Positions 48,897-61,464 of a stretch of 64,000 nt of DNA are shown one piece after another. Origin of the DNA: Phoebastria nigripes (Eukaryota > Chordata > Aves > Procellariiformes > Diomedeidae); the NCBI GenBank assembly GCA_035582835.1, contig JAYKAV010002955.1, positions 3,037,920 through 3,101,919 on the forward strand, read 5' to 3'. The first letter of the stretch is position 1. Each line of letters opens with the position of its first letter. Below the pieces are notes generated by a model. That model ran no database searches. It was not told the origin of the DNA and was given only the letters and a program-made list of their open reading frames with translations. The translations under genes and the position numbers were made by a program.

Positions 48897-51800
48897 AGAC
48901 CCTCTTTCACATTGATTTAACTGAACCACTACCTTATCTCAGTGCATTATAAGACTTGAGCAATACTAATGATGTCAAGATCGTTGAAGACCTAATTCTC
49001 TATGAAGTTAGTTACCCAGAATACGACTTCCCTTAATCTTAGCTCCCTAGGAGTGAAACAGAACTGCCTTTACCTGGTTATCTAATGCCAAAAGAGAGGA
49101 ACAGGATAAATCACCTTCTGGAGATGCGTCTCTCCAGTGTCTAGCGAGAGAGTTTAGATACAACACGTAAATCTAGACACAGCAGTGGCAAGATGAATTA
49201 GCTGCAAGGCCAAGGCATAAAGAATGTTTAGATATTCAACTTCTATCAACAAGTTACACAGCCAGGTGTGCAATTATTTGGGCTTAAAGGCACTTTTTGA
49301 GATATTTTTCTTGGCAACTAATTAGNCTAAAGGTAGAGATGACTACAGCGAGAGAGTTTTGAGGTTTTTGCCTTTTAGTCATAAAATTCCATACATCACA
49401 TAGTATTTTTTTATTCCATTACTCTTTTTTATGATGAAACATTGAATGTGACTGCTCTAGTGAGATTCTTGCCTTACAATAGATTGAAATTGAAAAACAT
49501 TAAAGTTTATAGGAATAATTCTTCAAATTATAATTGCCTTTCCATACCAGAGATTTGTTTTTGTGTGAAGCTATCAAATATTTAATAGCAGACCTTTACA
49601 TAAAAGCAATTTTATTAAACAAAATGTAAAAATTCAGCTGCTTAAATTATTGGCATCAATTCCTTGGAAGTTTGCTGGTAGTGCAATTACTGTTTATTTC
49701 TAACAGAGAAGAATAGAATAACTTTAGGAAATATATCATTTGTTATTTTTGAATATCATATAAATGTAAATGTAAACAAATCATTCCTGAAAAATGACAG
49801 TATGTAAAGAACAGAATGGTAGTCTCTAGTTTACAGCTGCAATATTCTTATCTGAGAAATAAGACAGAAAAATCTCTGCTGCATTTGTTCACCCACTCTG
49901 GCAGTGGCCAAAGACCGTATAAGACAGAATAATTTCTATGATGGCCAAACAAAATTTTCACATAAGGTCAGAAACCTACTAAACCTTTATTTTTAGGCAT
50001 CTGATGCCTGAGTCTGGGGTTGGTCAGTTTTGGTCTGAGGCAGGGAGCTCTGGAAGCTCTTTTGGTAAGCTGTGTCAGGGAAAAATGCTCTGCACTCACC
50101 TCAACTCACCTCTTTACTCTGAGTCACAACAGGCCTACATCTTGAAGAAGGAAACCTCAACATCTTTTGGCAACATACCATCTGCTCTATAAAGCTGCAG
50201 GTGAAAGCCAGCTTCTTTGGTGCGAGTATTTCAAGTGGGTGATTTGCAATTCTCAGCAGTGGTGCAGAAGTCATTTTCTACAGTCAGTGATCAGTCATTC
50301 AATTTTCCTTATGCTTTTAAAAAAGTCTGAAGACTTTTTCATATTTCACATTTCAGACATAACACATTGGAAAGAAAAATCAGTTGCCAGGTTTGAAGTT
50401 TTCAAGAGTTTTATATGCGAGCCTTGAGTTCACATCCATGTACTTAAAAAAAAAAAAAAAGAAATGGTGATAAAGTTACAAAGAATAAAGTTAGTCTGAT
50501 GGCAAGTCACTTAAAAGAGGAATTCTTCCACAGAAACTTGTGGCTAAATTCTAGGCTATCAGCATCTAGAAGGAAGCAAAATACATCATACTAGATGTAC
50601 TGTAGGAGAAATGCTGAAAATAATATAACTGCATCTTTCATTCAGTTTATGCACTGACCTTCTTATCAGACATTTCTCTCTGAATTAGGAGGTTTCGCCT
50701 TTCCTTCTGAGCACAGAGCAGAGGTTGTCCTATTCACATATGAGGAAATGCCTTCTGAGAAGCTTGGAAATGGCTGTCTGGGATGGACTTCTGGTGTGTC
50801 AATGGCTGTGTGAGAGACATGCTTTTCAAAGGAAGGGCAAGATGAACGAGTGGAAGGTTACATGGCACCGTAGGTTTGTAAGGCACAGAATATACCATAC
50901 TTATGTGTCTGGAGAAGAGCAACAGCGCCAGCCCTTGGACCAATTCCCAGGCTGGTCTACGTCTCTTGTCTCATCAGGAACAACNTGTTTTGCTTCTCTT
51001 CATTTCTGCACATTGTCAGGGCTGTGAGTAAAAGGCTCAGCATTGGCTCGAGGTTAAGCAAACTAAGGTGGACATGGAAAACTACTGGACATGACACAAG
51101 AAATTGCTGGATGTGACATACAGCATTATCTTGTGATAATACAAGATGCTGACAGAAGTTACAGATGGGGCCATGAGGGATGACTGGATTTCATACGTGG
51201 TTAAGGGGGACTTATGTCAATAAATGGGCAAACTTCACAGACAATGGGAGGGGAATATTGGGGACCTTTTGAGGAATAAAACCTTATAAGAAAACCTAGG
51301 TAACCATATTAGTAATACCANGCAAGGTCAGATTGCCTAGGTCAGAAATACCGAATTTGGATATGGAAGTAGCAAAACTGGTATCAATGGGGAAAAAACT
51401 CATTAGGACAGGTTGATTATCTAGGAAGAGACTGGGGTGGAGAAAGGGAGGTACAAAGGCAGAGAAAAGGAAGCTCAAGAATAATGAAAAAAGGAATAAT
51501 AAGATATGAAATAATATTAATGAGGCCATCCAGGGGTAAACCAAACCTGCTTTCCTGGTCAGGAGGACTGGCAGGATCCTGGCTAACAGAGTATCCAGAC
51601 AGATGGAAGGAGCATCCCAGTGTCACCGTGTCAGTGATACCATCATTTCCTAGCACGTGCAGTGTATAGCACCCGTGGTAAGGCAGCTGTCTTCCAAATT
51701 GGTGGGCTGTTCTGAGCTCTGCATTTCACAATGCTTCAACCATTCGGAACCAAGTTTGCTGCACAATATAAGGAACCATAGATGAGGTAGCTTTTAGGCT

Positions 51801-52110
51801 TTGTNTATCGATGAGTTTCTTTCTCTTCTTGTTCTTATTATTCCAGTGCTTTCTGTTGTTTCGTATGGTAGCACTTCAATATTTATAAGCTATATTGATT
51901 GCTCGTATTTTTTTCTGCCACAGATCAGAACCCACCACAGCTAGAACATTAATTTGCACTGTCAAGTCAAATGCACACTTAGAAAAATGAGATATTAACA
52001 AAATCAACACCTCAGGCTGTATGTGCCTATACTCAGTGTTGTAAAAAACATTGGCTAAGTTGCTTGCAATTCTAGCTCTTCTTGCCTGCAAGTTTATAAG
52101 TATTTTTCTT
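48897..52110. other. Anonymous non-coding DNA
   Basis: No gene recognised. The stretch at about 49560-49800 is low in simple sequence and could be a conserved element but shows no decisive motif. An A15 run lies at 50446-50460. A purine-rich patch occupies about 51410-51500. Confidence 0.55.
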
Positions 52111-52115
52111 GTTAC
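52111..52115. repeat. Left target-site duplication of the solo LTR
   Basis: GTTAC abuts the TGT start of the LTR and matches GTTAT at 52643-52647 after its ACA end, 4 of 5 bases. A 5-bp duplication fits ERVL-type (class III) integration. Confidence 0.65.
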
Positions 52116-52340
52116 TGTCCTGGTTTTGGCTGGGATGGGGTTAATTTTCTTCCTAGTGCTGTGTTTTGGATTTAGTATGAGAAGAATGTTGATAACACAC
52201 TGATGTTTTTAGTTGTTGCTAAGTATTCTACTAGTCAAGGACTTTTCAGCTTCCCATGCTCTGCCAGGTGCACAAGAAGCTGGGAGGGAGCATAGCTGGG
52301 ACAGCTAGCCCAGCTGGCCAATGGGGTATTCCATACCATG

Positions 52341-52348
52341 TGACNTCA
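52341..52348 (+). promoter_or_regulatory. CRE-like site in LTR U3
   Basis: TGACNTCA lies 8 bases before the TATA box. With G at the ambiguous base it would be a full CREB/ATF palindrome. Proximity to the TATA box supports a promoter role. Confidence 0.5.
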
Positions 52349-52355
52349 TGCTCAG

Positions 52356-52365
52356 TATATAAATA
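52356..52365 (+). promoter_or_regulatory. LTR TATA box
   Basis: TATATAAATA is followed by a GGCG-containing stretch. Transcription would be expected to start about 25-30 bases downstream, defining the U3/R boundary near 52390. Confidence 0.7.
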
Positions 52366-52508
52366 GGAGGCGTGGTCCAGGAAGTAGTGATCGCTGCTTG
52401 GGTATCGCTCAGTGGGTGGTGAGCAATTGCATTGTTCATCACTCATTTTGTATATTCTATCATTGTTATTATTATTATTATCATTATTTTCCCTTCCTTT
52501 TCTGTTTT

Positions 52509-52514
52509 ATTAAA
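52509..52514 (+). terminator. LTR polyadenylation signal
   Basis: ATTAAA in 'gttttattaaactgtctt' lies about 150 bases after the TATA box and is followed by T/GT-rich sequence, consistent with the end of R. Confidence 0.55.
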
Positions 52515-52642
52515 CTGTCTTTATCTCAATCCATGAATTTTACTTTTTGTTTTCCGATTTCTCTCCCCCATCCCACCGAGGGGAAGGGGAATGAGCAAGC
52601 GGCTGTGTGGTGTTTGGCTGCCTGCCGGGTTAAACCATGACA

Positions 52643-52647
52643 GTTAT
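52643..52647. repeat. Right target-site duplication of the solo LTR
   Basis: GTTAT directly follows the ACA end of the LTR. It pairs with GTTAC at 52111-52115 with one substitution. Confidence 0.65.
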
Positions 52648-52712
52648 AGAGCAACAGTAGCAAGGATTCTTCCTATTGCCTTTCATAGTTCAATTTAATG
52701 TATATATCTATT

Positions 52713-52758
52713 AAAAAAAACAAAACAAACAAACAAACAAACAAAAACCAAAAAAAAA
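52713..52758. repeat. A-rich (AAAC)n simple repeat
   Basis: An A run passes into five AAAC units and then into A-rich sequence, a simple repeat. It lies 70 bases after the LTR but is not part of it. Confidence 0.95.
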
Positions 52759-55700
52759 CCCCACCCTGAATAAAGTGGAGAACCAAAAGTACTGTGGGCA
52801 GAGAGCGACATCTAAACTCATCCTATTTTAAATTCATTTCGAAGATCAAAGCTTCTAGCCTTTCTGTTGATTTTGATAAGCAGGCTCAAAAATAGTAAGG
52901 TGGTTAGGAAGATAATGGCAAAATGAAGTCTTAAAATCAAAAGGGATGGTTAAGAGACCAAAACTTGTGTTGATGAGGTTCTGTGAATTTGAATCTGAAG
53001 TATGTAGAGTGCACCTGATTGTCTGAGACTTCTGCTTTGTATTTAGGGCAAATATTTTTAAATAAATCAACAAGATTTTCAAGATTTTGGAAAAGATACG
53101 GGACTTGATTCCAGACTGAGATGTCTGTGTCAGTGCCTGATTTTAGCAGACCACTTCACTGAAAAAAACATAGAGAAAAGTCTTTAAAGAGGTTAAGGGC
53201 ACTGTAGCTTCTACGCTCCTCCTTTACCGATTCCACTAGCATAATCTGAAGAAAGTCTGGGTCATCTTGGGATAGTTACACCTCTTCCCTATACCCTCAC
53301 CTTCTCTTCTCACCCTTCCGCTTGGTTTAGCAGCACTGTGCTCTAACAATTACAGATTTTACTTCATCATATACTCACGGTTGAGGTTCACTGCAGTAGT
53401 TTTAAGTCGTCTTCTGGAAGCTGGAAGTTTACCTTGACATCACCTGCCTGAACAGCATTCCTCTTATTGAGTCAAACTCTTTCTTTATGTCTAATGACCT
53501 GTCAGATGCACTGAAAGCTGTTACTGCTTTTAAGGTCTTGCATGCAGAATACATGAGGTGGTATGGATTTCAGTCAATGCAAGTTTGTAATTAACTCTAA
53601 ATAGTAGAATAGTGCAGTTCACTGTGAGTGATAAGCAAATACTGACACACCATCCTGTTTTATATTCTGAATGTATAAACTTAACAAATGCATTCTAGAG
53701 AACATATTTTAAATGGGATTTTAATATCCAAACTTTTACTATTGAAATATCTATTTTTCATAAACCTTGACTTGGAAAGCTAAGTGTCTTAAGTCACTGT
53801 TGATTTGTCAGGAGCTGATGTGCATTTCACTTTGGCAAACAAGCTTCTTGGTTTTTGACATGTGGGTATAGTTTTAAAAGGTAGAAAGTGATGCTAAAAA
53901 TAAATGCAAAGTAGGCAGCTGATAACTCTTTGGATCCTGGAATATTCTCTTTCCTACAGTTTTGCTCTGAAGCACTCATATCTGAACAAAATACAACTAC
54001 CCTGAGAGAAGGGACTGGATCCCTTTGACACCCTCCCACCAGGTGGATGCTCTAACAAGCAAGTAAGTCCTGTTGTCTGTGGTCCAGATGCTGAAAGCAC
54101 ACATGGGAATTGGAATATACACTGTTGTCTCACTCATTCCCCATTCCTCAAATAATAGGTTTATCAGAGGGAAATAAGTGATGAAGAAAGGTCTCCCACT
54201 GACCGGTCAATGCTGTGCATCGAAAAGACTCTTGTCTCCAGCTGTATTTAAAAGANTAGAGCAAGTCCTGCTCAGCGGTTTTTGAAAGAAAGGGTACCTT
54301 TTACATTTAAAGTATACCTTATATTTACCTTCATAGGACTCTCACAGCAAATATGAAACAAGAAGAGGTACATACACTTCTACAGCACAGAGTATTACAC
54401 CTAAATCCCAATGGTTTCAGACATTCATTTCCTCTTTTTGGACTTAGCATTAACTAGTCTAAGCATTTTTCCATCTACCATGTTGGGAAGACCAGATCCT
54501 ATTCCACAGCATCCAATTGTCCCTGTACAGTCCAAATCTCAGGATTCAGGTATCTCTGCTAAGTCAAAACATCTAACTCTCTTCCAACATCTAGCCTACC
54601 AGGCTGCAAGCCAGCTCCAACCTGAGAGCTAACTAGTTCAACTGATTCGCTTGAACTCACCACCCTGCTACAGAGCACAGCTAGTTAACAGGAGGCAAAG
54701 AAAGCCAGTATGTTATCTCAACCAGAAGCGNATTGGTGTGAATAACTCCTTTCCAGCTCAAAAGTGGCTTGTGCTCATCCTACTTGAGTTTAGTCTGTCA
54801 CAGACTGCCAGTACAAAAATTACTTTCTAAGGCCATTATTGTTACAGTACATCAAGTCCTAACTGTCACACTTTTTTTTAGCCAGCTGGAGAGATAACAT
54901 AAGCTTTCTAGCCCAGGAACTAAAGGAGTGAGGACAAAAGTCTAATATTTCCGCTGAAGAACTCCCTTTTTGCCAGACCTACAGAGAATTTTCTCTACTA
55001 TTCCTGCCCTCAATCAAGAGGTCAACATTGCTATGACCTTATGCATGCTGAGCTGTTCTGCAGATTTAAATAAAACACCCCAAAGGAAATTCTGAAGTGG
55101 AATCACAGACCACAGGTGATTCTTCCTTTTTAAAGTTAGTCTTTAGATAAGTACTGCAGACTTTAATTGTAAGAAGGCAAAGGTATTATTGTGAGGTCTT
55201 GACATGAAATAGCTGTCTATAGATTTAGAAGGTTAACTTTAGTGACGTATCAACTAAGGATTAAATATGCTAAGTATAGTAAAGAATAACTCATTTTATA
55301 GAAGAATACTAAGAGGAGAATCAATTGTGATGCAGTACTGAACTTGAATTTGGAATATGGTTCATTTTTTAAAAATCTGTGCAAAGGTGATACAGCTGCT
55401 GTAGAACAGAAGTCTGCCCTTTTGGAAATGCCATTAAGTCATCCTTATTCTGTCCTCTCAGAAGTAAAATTTCCATTTAAATACAACACATCTAGTCAGC
55501 ACACACACAGAGAAATAAAAATCCGTAACGAATAAGTCTGAGTAGTAACACTGGATGTCTGCTGGACATTTTGAAAGGTGAATTTTATCTAGGTTGGGAA
55601 AGTTAATACAAAATGAGCTCCTGTTTTCAGAGAGAGTTCTATTAGCTTTCGTTGTTAAACCTGACCCTATGTGATAATGCATTAGTGATGGTTTTGGACT

Positions 55701-58700
55701 CNGTCGTTCTAGTGAGGGATGCTGGTTTTATCCACAGCCATCAGAATAAAAATCCAGCAGTGGAGGCTGGAGTCAGTGAAGTTGTTTAGTTAGAATATAG
55801 TCTATTGATTTAGTTAAAACATATGCCACTGATTCCTTATTAATAATCATACCGGAAGCAAAGTTTCTACTATAAACACCCAGCACTGTGTAAAACAGAA
55901 GACATTATCTTATTGGAGGGACTGACTAGCAATAATGAAGGTATCATAAAACTACTTGGTAAGGCTGTTAGTTGAATTTTTTTGAAATGCCTTGTTTATC
56001 TTCTGTTAAAGAGCTTAGTTAGGAAAGGTTTTTTCCTCCAGGACCACAAGGTAAAAATATGCATAATTATCTTTTTTTTTCAGCAGTTGTAATTATTAAT
56101 CTTTTATACCTCAGTCATGATAAACATGAAAAAAACCTGGAAACCTGTCTGTAACACAGTGCTGAAGTATGTCCATTACAAACAATTGTGTTTGCTATTA
56201 CATCTGACTACCGTGGACCTTGTACTACACCGAAGTGGTCACTCATAGCTGAATCAACTAACATGTTACAAAGCATGCAAAAAAAAAAAAAAAAAAATTC
56301 CTTTCAAAAAAGAAGTGGTGTCATCACTGCAATTTCTGTCCAGCATGGATTTCTTTCTGGTACAGATTAACAACGTTTTTGCAAGGGCAGTGTTTGAAAG
56401 TAAAACCAGTGTCCAAGGTTTATTTACCTTTACAATTTGTAACAGGAAAGCATAGTTTGATAGGAAAACAGTTTATGAGAGACAGAAAAAAGGCCAGAGA
56501 AAACAAGCAGTGGACAAAGAGTTTATTATATGAGGAAATGGATTGTGGAAAAAACAGTGGCTTAATGTGCATCTTGGAGGCAGGGACAGGAACGTGAACT
56601 AACCTGAAATCTTCAAAATCCCAGATGAAAACCATGACCAAAAGCTTCACTTTCTAGCCACTGCTGGCTAAGGTACCCCTTCTGCTTGCAAAGTNCTGTT
56701 TAAACATTCACAGAGACTTTTGTCTATAGTTAACAGCCTCCTACAGATTTACTTTTGCTAGTAATGTACACTCTCTCCCTCCCAAAACAACTCAACTGTG
56801 AATCTCTAGACTGATCAGATGTGACTCAGTTCCATTCTTCTAATATGGGCACTACCAAAAGCCAACATGAATACATTACAGTCAGCAGCCCAAAGCTAGT
56901 ATAAGTTCTTTCCTCTTAATTAAGAAGCTGTGCAAGTCTTACAACTCTCTAATTCTATGTCTGAATCAGAAACTCTTCATTAAGTACTTTTAAAAAATAA
57001 ATTTATCTGCAGCTGAAAGAGATGAACCATGGAAATTCAGGACCAAAAAATGACATGGGGTCTGCAGTAATTATTAGGCACCTAAGCCAGAAATGACTGT
57101 TTGGAAAGCCCTGTGGCAGAAAGGTTTACTAACCTTTCCTGTCATGAAACGTGCAAAAATAGTAAATGCTTTCAAGACAACTGCAGCTCTTGAGCTATGA
57201 GCTGTCCATCCCAAAACAGGCAGGACTAGTATAAGGCAGGCNGCAGTGTTTTTAAACTAGGAGAGTGAAGAGAGTTTGTTGAAAGACAGAAAATAATCAT
57301 TTGCTTTTGCAAGAAGTCTTCTGACTATCTATGATGGGCAGACAGGCCTCAGCCACTAAAAAGGAAAGTTACATACGTACCCTGCCCTTTGTATTTCCTG
57401 TTGCTCAGCTCTTCATGAAGTTATGTTGATCAGGTTGCATTTCCATAACTCCTAGTTCAGCCAGCTGACTGTTCTGGATCCCATTTGAATGATCTGCAGG
57501 GATGTTAACTGATGCCAAGCAATGCACTACACAGATTCTCAAACCAACAGAGACTGAACTGGGTCCAGGTTAGAAAAGCCATATTACTACTCTCTTCTGC
57601 AAAGCGACATGGCTTTGCTAGCTGAGGGGTCAGTATCACATTAATGCAGCTTCTGGTACCATCCTAACATCTCTACATAAGGCTATACTTTGTCATTAAA
57701 CTGTCCCAAATTCAACTGGTGGCACTTCAGATGTTTGTGCACCAGAACACATTTTACAGCCTAGACATGCAGAATCTTTTCAAACACTGTATGAAAAACC
57801 TATATACTCAATAAAGCATCATGGAGTTCATTGTGAGGGCCAGACATTTAGAAGTTTGATGCTCCAGTGCACAGCTTTTAGGCACCAAAGTCTTTACTGG
57901 ATTCAGGCCTAAGTAATTAATTAATTGCACCAAAAGTTTAATATTAAACTAGTTCTCTAGCTATTGTATATGCTCTTCATTCAAGTGCAAATCATAACCT
58001 TCACTGCACCTGTTTAACAAAAGAGGAGAAAATATTTCTTATGCAAGCTTTAAGCAAAAATGCAAATTCAAGAACACCACTTAGAGTTCTTCCCAGCCTT
58101 AGGACTTGTTTGCTGTGTAATGCACCCCTACTTCAAATATAACTTTTCATTTAGAAAACACTGTAGACACATTTTCTTATCTAAAATTATAATATTTTTA
58201 AATATTATATTAAATATTTAAAATATAAACCAAAACAGGAGGAGGCTTGACCAAGTCTTGTAGGAATGCCAGGAAAGGATTTTAAAACACATTTTAAATG
58301 AATGTTAGAGGAGTTTGGGTTTCTTCTTCTGATTTAGTTGGTATCTGTGCACCAATTTCACATGAGAATGATACAATTATAAGCATTAAATATGCTGATT
58401 TTCAGATCAGCAAGATTACATGAGCATTGTTCTTAGTTTCAACACTTGTTGAAAGAAACCAATACAGTGTTCATTTGTAAAAATGTAAAATTGACATGAA
58501 TAAATCTGTGAAATAGTTTGAGAAGAATTTAATTATTAGAGTATAAAGGAAATTGAACATCTCTAGCAAGGAAAATGGAATAAAAACTTAAATCTCATTG
58601 ACAGTCTCATGTCAGAGTGACAAAAACACAGTTTTGTAGCTAAGTTAAAACTAGCTTTATTCAGAACTAGATGAAATCCTGATTCCGTTTAACCAGGTGA

Positions 58701-58953
58701 GTATACAAGCGGACTGCAACGTGGTTCAGGATTTTACCCTTTTATGCTTCTTAATGTCCAGAGGCTTTTACAAATTGTTATCTAAAACTATGTATTGTAT
58801 CTACTTCAAAATGTACTAATTTTCAGATATGTAAGCGATCTCATTTCCTACCATNATGACTGCAACCTGCAATTGTTCAAATGCTCTGTGAGTTCGTTGG
58901 AATATATATTGATTCCTCCATGTGTGGATAAAGATAAAAAGCTACAGCACAGG
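52759..58953. other. Anonymous non-coding DNA
   Basis: No gene or clear repeat recognised over about 6.2 kb. An A run lies at 56280-56297 and A/T-rich low complexity at about 58185-58230. The segment at 57910-57955 has TAATTAATTA homeodomain-like cores. Confidence 0.55.
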
Positions 58954-59047
58954 TCATAGAATCATAGAATTATAGAATCGTTTAGGTTGGGAAAGACCTT
59001 TAAGATCATTGAGTCCAACCATTAACCTAGCACTGCCAAGTCCACCA
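58954..59047 (-). repeat. CR1 3' UTR and octamer tail
   Basis: Between the ORF2 stop and the element end, the minus strand carries a short 3' UTR ('gttggactcaatgatcttaa', 'ggtctttcccaacctaaacg') and then ATTCTATAATTCTATGATTCTATG. The tail is about three octamers of ATTCTRTG type, the hallmark CR1 3' end recognised by the element's own reverse transcriptase. Confidence 0.9.
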
Positions 59048-61201
59048 CTAAACCATGTCCCTAAGCACCACATCTACACGTCTTTTAAATACCTCCAGGG
59101 ATGGGGACTCCACCACTTCCCTGGGCAGCCTGTGCCAATGCTTGACAACCCTTTTGGTGAAGACCTTTTTCCTAATAGCCAATCTAAACCTCCCCTGGCA
59201 CAACTTGAGGCTGTTTCCACTCAGCCTATCACTTGTTACTTGGGAGAAGAGACCAACACCCACCTCGCTGCAACCTCCTTTCAGGGAGTTGTAGAGAGCG
59301 ATAAGGTCTCCCCTCAGCCTCCTCTTCTCCAGGCTAAACAGTCCCAGTTCCCTCAGCNGCTCCTCATAAGACACATGCTCTGGACTCTTCACCAGCCTCG
59401 TTGCCCTTCTCTGGACANGCTCCAGCACCTCAATGTCCTTCTTGTCGTGAGGGGACCAAAACTCAACACAGGATTTGAGGTGCGGCCTCACCAGTGCCAA
59501 GTACAGGGGCACGATCACCTCCCTACTCCTGCTGGCCACACTATTTCTGATACAGGCCAGGATGCTGTTGGCCTTCTTGGCCACCTGGGCACGCTGCCAG
59601 CTCATATTCAGCTGGCTGTTGACCAGCACCCCCAGGTCCTTTTCCAACAGGCAGCTTTCCAGCCACTCTTCCCCCAGCCTGTAGCGTTGCATGGGGTTGT
59701 TGTGACCCAAGTGCAGGACCCGGCACTTGGCCTTGTTGAACCTCATACAGTTGGCCTCAGCCCATCGATCCAGCCTGTCCAGGTCCCTCTNNAGAGCCTT
59801 CCTACCCTCAAGCAGATCAACACTCCTGCCCAACTTGGTGTCGTCTGCAAACTTACTGAGGGTGCACTCAATCCCCTCATCCAGGTCATTGATAAAGATA
59901 TTAAACAGAACTGGCCCCAATACTGAGCCCTGGGGAACACCACTTGTGACCGGCCGCCAACTGGATTTTGCTCCATTCACCACAACTCTTTGGGCCCGGC
60001 CATCCAGCCAGTTTTTTATCCAGCGCAGAGTACACCTGTCTAGGCCATGAGCCACCGCTTTCTCCAGGAGAATGCTGTGGGAAATGGTGTCAAAGGCTTT
60101 ACTAAAGTCTAGGCAGACAACATCCACAGCCTTTCCCTCATCCACTAAGTGGGTCACCTTGTCGTAGAAGGAGATCAGGTTAGTCAAGTAGGACCTGTCT
60201 TTCATAAACCCATGCTGACTGGGCCTGATCCCCTGGTTGTCATGTGCGTGCCTCATGATGACACTCAAGATGATCTGCTCCATAACCTTCCCAGGCACCG
60301 AGGTCAGGCTGACAGGCCTGTAGTTCCCCAGATCCTCCTTCTGGCCCTTCTTGTAGATGGGCATCATATTTGTTAACCTCCAGTCAACTGGGACCTCCCC
60401 AGTCAGCCAGNACTGCTGATAAATAATGGAAAGTGGCTTGGTGAGCACTTCCACCANCTCCCTCAGTACCCTTGGGTGGATCCCATCTGGCCCCATAGAC
60501 TTGTGCGTGTCTAAGTGGTGTAGCAGGTCGCTAACCATTTCCCCTNGGATTATGGGGGCTTCATTCTGCTCCCNCCCAAGCCTGTAGCGTTGCATGGGGT
60601 TGTTGTGACCCAAGTGCAGGACCCGGCACTTGGCCTTGTTGAACCTCGTACAATTGGCCTCAGCCCATTGATCCAGCCTGTCCAGATCCCTCTGCAGAGC
60701 CTTCCTACCCTCAAGCAGATCAACACTCCTGCCCAACTTGGTGTCGTCTGCAAACTTACTGAGGGTGCACTCAATCCCCTCATCCAGGTCATTGATAAAG
60801 ATATTAAACAGAACTGGCCCCAATACTGAGCCCTGGGGAACACCACTTGTGACCGTCCACCAACTGGATTTAACTCCATTCACCACAACTCTCTGGGCCC
60901 GGCCATCCAGCCAGTTTTTTACCCAGCAAAGAGTACGCCCGTTCAAGCCATGAGCAGCTACTTTCTCCAGGAGAATGCTGTGGGAAATGGTGTCAAAGGC
61001 TTTACTACAGTCTAGGTAGACAACATGCACAGCTTTTCCGTCATCCACTAAGTGGGTCATCTTGTCATAGAAGGAGATCAGGTTAGTTAAGTAGGACCTG
61101 CCTTTCATAAACCCATGCTNACTGGGCCTGATCCCCTGGTTGTCATGTGCGTGCCACGTGATGACACTCAAGATGATCTGCTCCATAACCTTCCCAGGCA
61201 C
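59048..61201 (-). pseudogene. CR1 ORF2 reverse transcriptase, in frame through a tandem duplication (717 codons)
   Basis: This frame encodes the RT and C-terminal part of the CR1 ORF2 polyprotein, which copies element RNA into DNA at the nicked target. Motifs occur twice because of the duplication: motif A LDxSKAFD near residues 63-70 and 364-371, [16 protein letters not shown] near 117-132 and 418-433, and the catalytic FADDTKLG at 150-157 and 451-458 (301-residue period). The shared C terminus ends [19 protein letters not shown]. The nominal start is a GTG within the RT, not a real start; the upstream RT part is in another frame after a one-base insertion near 61251-61257. With a doubled palm domain and no intact N terminus, it cannot work as normal ORF2. 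Confidence 0.9.
59673..60573 (-). repeat. Tandem RT duplication, promoter-distal copy
   Basis: The copy nearer the element's 3' end aligns with the neighbouring unit at a 903-bp offset (for example 'gtagcgttgcatggggttgt' at 59681 and 60584). The two differ by a few percent by eye, including several substitutions in 'gaccggccgccaactggatt' versus 'gaccgtccaccaactggatt'. This copy keeps the reading frame and a fuller LREXVEVLTK segment. Confidence 0.9.
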
Positions 61202-61464
61202 CNAGGTCAGACTGACAGGCCTGTAGTTCCCTGGATCCTCCTTCTGGCCCTTCTTTGTAGATGGGCATCATATTTGTTAACCTCCAGTCAACTGGGACCT
61301 CCCCGGTCAGCCAGGACTGCTGATAAATAATGGAAAGTGGCTTGGTGAGCACTCCCACCATCCTTGGGTGGATCCCATTTGGCCCCATAGACTTGTGTGT
61401 GTCTAAGTGGTGTAGCAGGTCGCTAACCATTTCCCCTTGGATTATGGGGGCTTCATTCTGCTCC
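60575..61464 (-). repeat. Tandem RT duplication, promoter-proximal copy
   Basis: The copy nearer the 5' end of the element. Relative to its partner it has a 12-base in-frame deletion near 61358 (removing four residues before VLTKPLS) and one extra T at 61251-61257 that shifts the frame. The junction with the other unit, at about 60571-60580, reads cccncccaag, with an ambiguous base at the breakpoint and C-run microhomology. That leaves open a true duplication or an assembly join of two CR1 copies. Confidence 0.9.

Larger units (their letters stand above)
52116..52642 (+). mobile_element. Solo LTR of an avian endogenous retrovirus (ERVL-like)
   Basis: A 527-bp unit begins TGTCCTGG and ends ACCATGACA, so it has TG...CA termini and is flanked by GTTAC/GTTAT. 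Inside, in order, are a CRE-like TGACNTCA, a TATA box and an ATTAAA poly-A signal, the normal U3-R layout on the plus strand. No gag, pol or env is attached on either side, so this is a solo LTR left by LTR-LTR recombination. The sequence resembles a high-copy LTR type I associate with neoavian birds. The 5-bp duplication suggests ERVL/class III; family name not assigned. It may still act as a promoter or enhancer. Confidence 0.85.

Noticed and set aside
51664..51720. tRNA-like sequence (gtggtaaggcag, then ttctgagctc)
   Set aside because: The A-box-like and B-box-like segments match the consensus poorly and no cloverleaf folds; too weak even for a SINE call.
59009..59926. A 305-codon plus-strand open frame
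   Set aside because: It is the antisense of the CR1 ORF2 C-terminal half; the minus-strand translation carries the RT motifs, and this frame has no domain.
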